From positions 124,001-188,000 of the forward strand of contig KV918861.1 in assembly GCA_002049455.2 (NCBI GenBank): a stretch of DNA of 64,000 bases, given 5' to 3'. Source of the DNA: Porphyra umbilicalis. Lineage: Eukaryota; Rhodophyta; Bangiophyceae; Bangiales; Bangiaceae. The translations under genes and the position numbers were made by a program. This document shows positions 60,775 to 64,000 of the stretch, one piece after another. Within the stretch, counting starts at the first letter, position 1. Each line of letters opens with the position of its first letter. The notes beneath the pieces are model-generated. The model had not been told where the DNA came from, did not search any database, and was given only the letters and a program-made list of their open reading frames with translations.

Positions 60775-63540
60775 CTAAGCAGGAAGAATCAGCTCGCGGT
60801 CCCACACGATGAAGCTGCCGATGGCGTCCCCCAGCACTCGAGTCGACACCCCGGGCGGCTCCACAGGGAACTCTGCCTCGTGGGTGTAGATGCAGCGGGG
60901 GTTGAAGACGCCCTCCAAGAGCACTACCACAAGGTTGTCCGCCAACGCTCGACCGTGCAGTACCTTGCGCGTTGGATGCACCACACCGTGCCCGACTTGC
61001 AGGCCTTCTGCGTCCAACAGATCATGCGGCCCGTCGTCCACGCCGAGCACGGCTCCGATGGCGGAGACGAGAGGCCCAGTGGGGGCTGGGGTGGTAACCT
61101 GCGCTGTGGCAGCAGCAACAGCTGTGGCCGCAGCGAAAGTTGATAGCGCAGCACCTGCCGCCACTCCTTGCTGCCGTGCGGCAACGTGCCGTCCCCGCTT
61201 GTTGGGGTTGCCTCCAGACGCTTCCGGACTGCCGCGTTTGCCCGTCGGCGTGGCAGCGTGCGCTGGGGGACGCACGCTGAAGACCGGGCCCGTTGTTGCA
61301 GCAGCACGGGCGGCAGCACGGGCTTCCACCACCGACGAACCGCCGAGGGCACCCTGTACTGCCGTGCCATTGGTGGCGGCGGATGTCGCGGCGGCGGCGC
61401 CGCCACCGCCCGCCGCCGCCCACGTCCGAGGCGCAATGACGACATGGTGGTGGGCACCGTGGGTTCCACGACCAGCTGCACCCACCGAGCTCACCGCTGC
61501 CGCTCCGGGGGTGACCGCCGCGGCTGACGCCGCCACAGCGTCCGTCGCTCGACGAGAAGCCGCCGCAGCGTCCATCGTTCGACGAGACGCCGCTGCGGCA
61601 CGGTTCTTCTTGGCTTGTTGAGGCAATTGAGCACGGAACAATGCCGTCCGGATAGGCTTCCGGACGCGCGACTCTTTGCCCCAGAGAAGGAGCAGAGAAG
61701 CAATCGCTTCCTCCTGCGTACAGCGGTCGCTGTTAGGGATGCTCGAAAGGAAGACCACGCGGCGACCGGGCCCACCCGCAACGCCATTCTCCGCACCGCG
61801 CGTCCGCTGCGTCACGGGCAGATGCCGCAGGGGCACGCTGACGCCGAGCGGCCAGCGCCTGCCCACCACCTGCCCATCGCCGGCCGGGTTGACAATGAGC
61901 CGATGGGACCACCAGCGGGAGAGCCCTTCCTGCATCATCCGCGGGTGAACGCCGAACTTGGCGGCGGGCAGGATGACGATCACCTTGAGGATGTTCCTGA
62001 CAAGCTTGGAGGCGGCGGCCATGCCCATCAACTCCCGCAGGATGTCCTCAATCTCCTGCTCGGGCATGTAGACGGGGGGAGGCAGGATGGACTCGACTAG
62101 AAACGGCATGCTCGTGGTGGCAGGAGCCGGGATGGCGTCGGTCGAGCGGTCCGTCTTCTCCTCGGAGGCGTGCGGAGGGGTGTGGGACCGCGACCGACAG
62201 ACCCTGCGAGCCAATCGCTGCCACTCCACGGGCGGCGGCAGGTCGTCGTCAAAAGGCGACGTCATGAGCTCGTTTAGCTCCATGTCCTCGTCGGATATGG
62301 CCGGCAGGGGGGCGACGACGGGCGTCGGGCGCGTGGCGGCGCCGACAAGGCGCGCCGACCGGGAGCCGCTAGCCAGCTTGTCTTTCGGCAGCACGTCCCC
62401 GGCTCGTGCGAACTGCTGGACGTCGGATAGGACCCGCAACACATCGGGGTCGGCGTACTTGCCCTTCCCCGCCAAAATCAGGAAGCCGACGTTGCCCGCC
62501 GCGTCCACTCCCGACGCGTGCACCAGCAGCCCCAGGCCAAGGTGTGCCTCGGCCTCCTCGGCGGCGGCCACAAGCGCACCAAGCGCCCTCAGCGCAGCAG
62601 TTGGCACCGCCGACGCGCCCTTGCCCGTGACTGCTGAGACGTACTTGGCAAGGCGGCGCATCAGCGGGCTGTTCCGGTTGCTCGCCGCGGCCGCCCCGCG
62701 TTCGCGCGCTGCCGCCGCCCCCGCGGCTGTGCCGGCCGCGACACTTACGGGGACAGTGGAGGCTGGGGCGCTGCTGGCAGCGCCGCTGGCGACAGGAGCG
62801 CGCTCTAGGGCGTTCGACAAAGGGATATCAGCACGTCTCGCCGGAGCGTGCGGACCGCCCGACGCACCGCCTGCAATAGTGGCGGCGCCTGCCGTCGCGG
62901 CCAGAAGTGCGCCCTCCAGGTTGCGCGCTGTCACTGCGCCTTCAGCAGACTCTCCGACGGCTGCCGGCGCCACGACAGCAGCCGGCACACCGGGGACGGC
63001 CGTCGCCGCCGCAGTAGCAGGCGCACCGAGGGAGGCCGTCGCCGTGGCAGCGGCCGGCGCACCGACAACGGCCGTCGCCGTGGTGACAGCGGGCGCACCA
63101 ACGGCGGCCGTCGACGCGGTGGCAACAGGCGCACGGACGGCTGCCGTCGCCGTGGTGCCATTCGGTGCACCAACAGCGGCCGTCTGCGACGACGGCGTGG
63201 CGGCCACCTGGGGGTCCACAGCGGCTGTCGGAAGGGCGGCCGCCACCGAGTTGTCCGTGCCCACCGCGATCGCGGAGGAAGCCGTCGCAACAGTCGTCGA
63301 AGCGCCGTCCGGAAGCACTGGAGCCGACGTGGGCAAGATGAATTCGGAAGGGGAGAGGCTCGGCGGCTTCTCCAGCACCACGCGACCCACGGCTACCGAC
63401 GAAGCGACATCCACCGGAAGGCCGACCGCCGAAGGTGCCATGGTGCGTGGAGAGGGGCAAGAGAGCAAGAGGGATGGAGAGAGGCAGGTGGGTGGAGAAG
63501 GAGGAGAGGAAAGAAGGAGCAGGTGAAGACTAGGTTGCAT
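60775..63540 (-). CDS. Large Ala-rich protein of unknown function (921 aa)
   Basis: An intact 921-codon frame. The first ATG is at 63540; a second, at 63441 (MAPSAVGLPVDVASS), lies 33 codons in and may be the true start, since the first 33 residues are Ser/Pro/Leu-rich. Residues about 118-202 are seven tandem 12-residue repeats of AVGAPxxTTATA type. About 285-385 look globular (MRRLAKYVSAVTGKGASAVP; GLLVHASGVDAAGNVGFLIL). About 505-640 form a second folded-looking part (EIEDILRELMGMAAASKLVR; FGVHPRMMQEGLSRWWSHRL; IASLLLLWGKESRVRKPIRT). Then comes an Arg/Ala-rich stretch with nuclear-signal-like NPNKRGRH, and a conserved-looking C-terminus (VLGDAIGSFIVWDRELILPA). No family recognised. It may be a host nuclear protein or a transposon companion of the KDZ-like gene. 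Confidence 0.6.
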   Translation of the reverse strand: MQPSLHLLLLSSPPSPPTCLSPSLLLSCPSPRTMAPSAVGLPVDVASSVAVGRVVLEKPPSLSPSEFILPTSAPVLPDGASTTVATASSAIAVGTDNSVAAALPTAAVDPQVAATPSSQTAAVGAPNGTTATAAVRAPVATASTAAVGAPAVTTATAVVGAPAAATATASLGAPATAAATAVPGVPAAVVAPAAVGESAEGAVTARNLEGALLAATAGAATIAGGASGGPHAPARRADIPLSNALERAPVASGAASSAPASTVPVSVAAGTAAGAAAARERGAAAASNRNSPLMRRLAKYVSAVTGKGASAVPTAALRALGALVAAAEEAEAHLGLGLLVHASGVDAAGNVGFLILAGKGKYADPDVLRVLSDVQQFARAGDVLPKDKLASGSRSARLVGAATRPTPVVAPLPAISDEDMELNELMTSPFDDDLPPPVEWQRLARRVCRSRSHTPPHASEEKTDRSTDAIPAPATTSMPFLVESILPPPVYMPEQEIEDILRELMGMAAASKLVRNILKVIVILPAAKFGVHPRMMQEGLSRWWSHRLIVNPAGDGQVVGRRWPLGVSVPLRHLPVTQRTRGAENGVAGGPGRRVVFLSSIPNSDRCTQEEAIASLLLLWGKESRVRKPIRTALFRAQLPQQAKKNRAAAASRRTMDAAAASRRATDAVAASAAAVTPGAAAVSSVGAAGRGTHGAHHHVVIAPRTWAAAGGGGAAAATSAATNGTAVQGALGGSSVVEARAAARAAATTGPVFSVRPPAHAATPTGKRGSPEASGGNPNKRGRHVAARQQGVAAGAALSTFAAATAVAAATAQVTTPAPTGPLVSAIGAVLGVDDGPHDLLDAEGLQVGHGVVHPTRKVLHGRALADNLVVVLLEGVFNPRCIYTHEAEFPVEPPGVSTRVLGDAIGSFIVWDRELILPA
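62935..63186 (-). repeat. 36-bp in-frame tandem repeat in the 921-aa gene
   Basis: About seven units encoding 12-residue repeats (AVGAPNGTTATA, AVRAPVATASTA, AVGAPAVTTATA, VVGAPAAATATA, SLGAPATAAATA and so on). The frame is kept because 36 is a multiple of three. Confidence 0.85.
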
Positions 63541-63582
63541 GGATGGGGGGGGAGCCGGGATCCACGGACCACGACCGGCCTG

Positions 63583-63589
63583 CTATATA
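63583..63589 (-). promoter_or_regulatory. TATA box of the 921-aa gene
   Basis: CTATATAG lies about 43 bp upstream of the first ATG (63540) on the minus strand. A start site 25-30 bp downstream would give a leader of some 15 nt to the first ATG, or about 115 nt to the second. Confidence 0.45.
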
Positions 63590-64000
63590 GCAGCTTGCTG
63601 GGCCCCGGCGGCACCTGCATGAGGCTCCCAGGCCCTCAAGACGTGGCATAGTCGCGTGCAGGCCACGGTGGGACTCCCGCCAGGTGCCGCCTGGACGACC
63701 GCCCTCAGCTACAGCTGCTTGGGAGAGTTGTGTGGCGCTACGGGCGGTGGCGCCAAAAAAGGGCGGTCACCCGCCCTCAAGCTGCGACGTCGCAACCAAA
63801 AACACAGCCGTGACAGCGGCGACGACACGAACATCGGCTAGCGAGAGGTGCATCCTAGATAAGCCCGCTTTCCGTCTCACCGGAGCCGTCGCGCGGCGGC
63901 AAAAACGCGGCACGTGCCCCTCGTCAGCGGCCAGGGACGAAGGTACCCGTCGCGCCCCTACAGGCAGATAGGCATTGGACTGCCGCTCGTCAGCCGGGTG
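63590..64000. other. Upstream flank at the right edge
   Basis: No gene or repeat recognised. It presumably includes upstream control sequence of the minus-strand gene at 60775-63540. Confidence 0.35.

Overview
The window looks like nuclear DNA from a GC-rich eukaryote. It has spliceosomal-type introns, Tc1/mariner-, hAT-, PIF/Harbinger-, Plavaka/CACTA- and KDZ-like DNA transposons, LTR retrotransposons with chromodomain integrases, and a tandem satellite. There is no bacterial gene density and there are no operons. A small-genome alga, perhaps a bangiophyte red alga, fits the high GC, the Ala/Pro/Arg-rich proteins and the transposon mix, but that is inference. No host marker gene fixes the species.

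Layout: 1-3300 is a satellite of about 167-bp monomers with a four-monomer (668-bp) higher-order repeat, running off the left edge. 3300-6850 holds little beyond one possible coding remnant and one small Cys-rich ORF. 6850-11427 is a PIF/Harbinger-like element (28-bp inverted ends, TAA target duplication) filled with CCG-rich low-complexity DNA and no visible transposase. 12530-22390 is a nest of small DNA transposons. It contains four copies of a 628-bp TA-inserting MITE (one split by an 855-bp hAT-like element with perfect 8-bp target duplication), a Tc1 transposase fragment, and an 82-bp palindrome. Among these sits an intact 712-residue membrane-protein gene (16663-18801).

23145-49627 is an old Plavaka/CACTA-like locus: a multi-exon gene of unknown function on the minus strand and, divergently, a decayed transposase on the plus strand. 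Two nearly identical, young chromovirus-type LTR elements split the transposase. A (27704-36860, minus, target duplication gtggg) and B (38025-48268, plus, target duplication agtgc) lie back to back with their 5' LTRs facing. Both carry an extra region between integrase and 3' LTR with an ORF antisense to pol. It is long in B; in A it is shortened and carries a 49-bp minisatellite.

50450-51850 is a GC-rich minisatellite. 52693-57317 (minus) is a large KDZ-like transposase gene with a SWIM zinc finger and a Cys cluster. 60775-63540 (minus) is an intact 921-residue Ala-rich protein of unknown function with a TATA box just upstream.

The window is therefore mostly a transposon and satellite environment of pericentromeric or heterochromatic type, with perhaps two or three non-transposon genes. 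All calls come from reading sequence and motifs by eye; no database search was possible.
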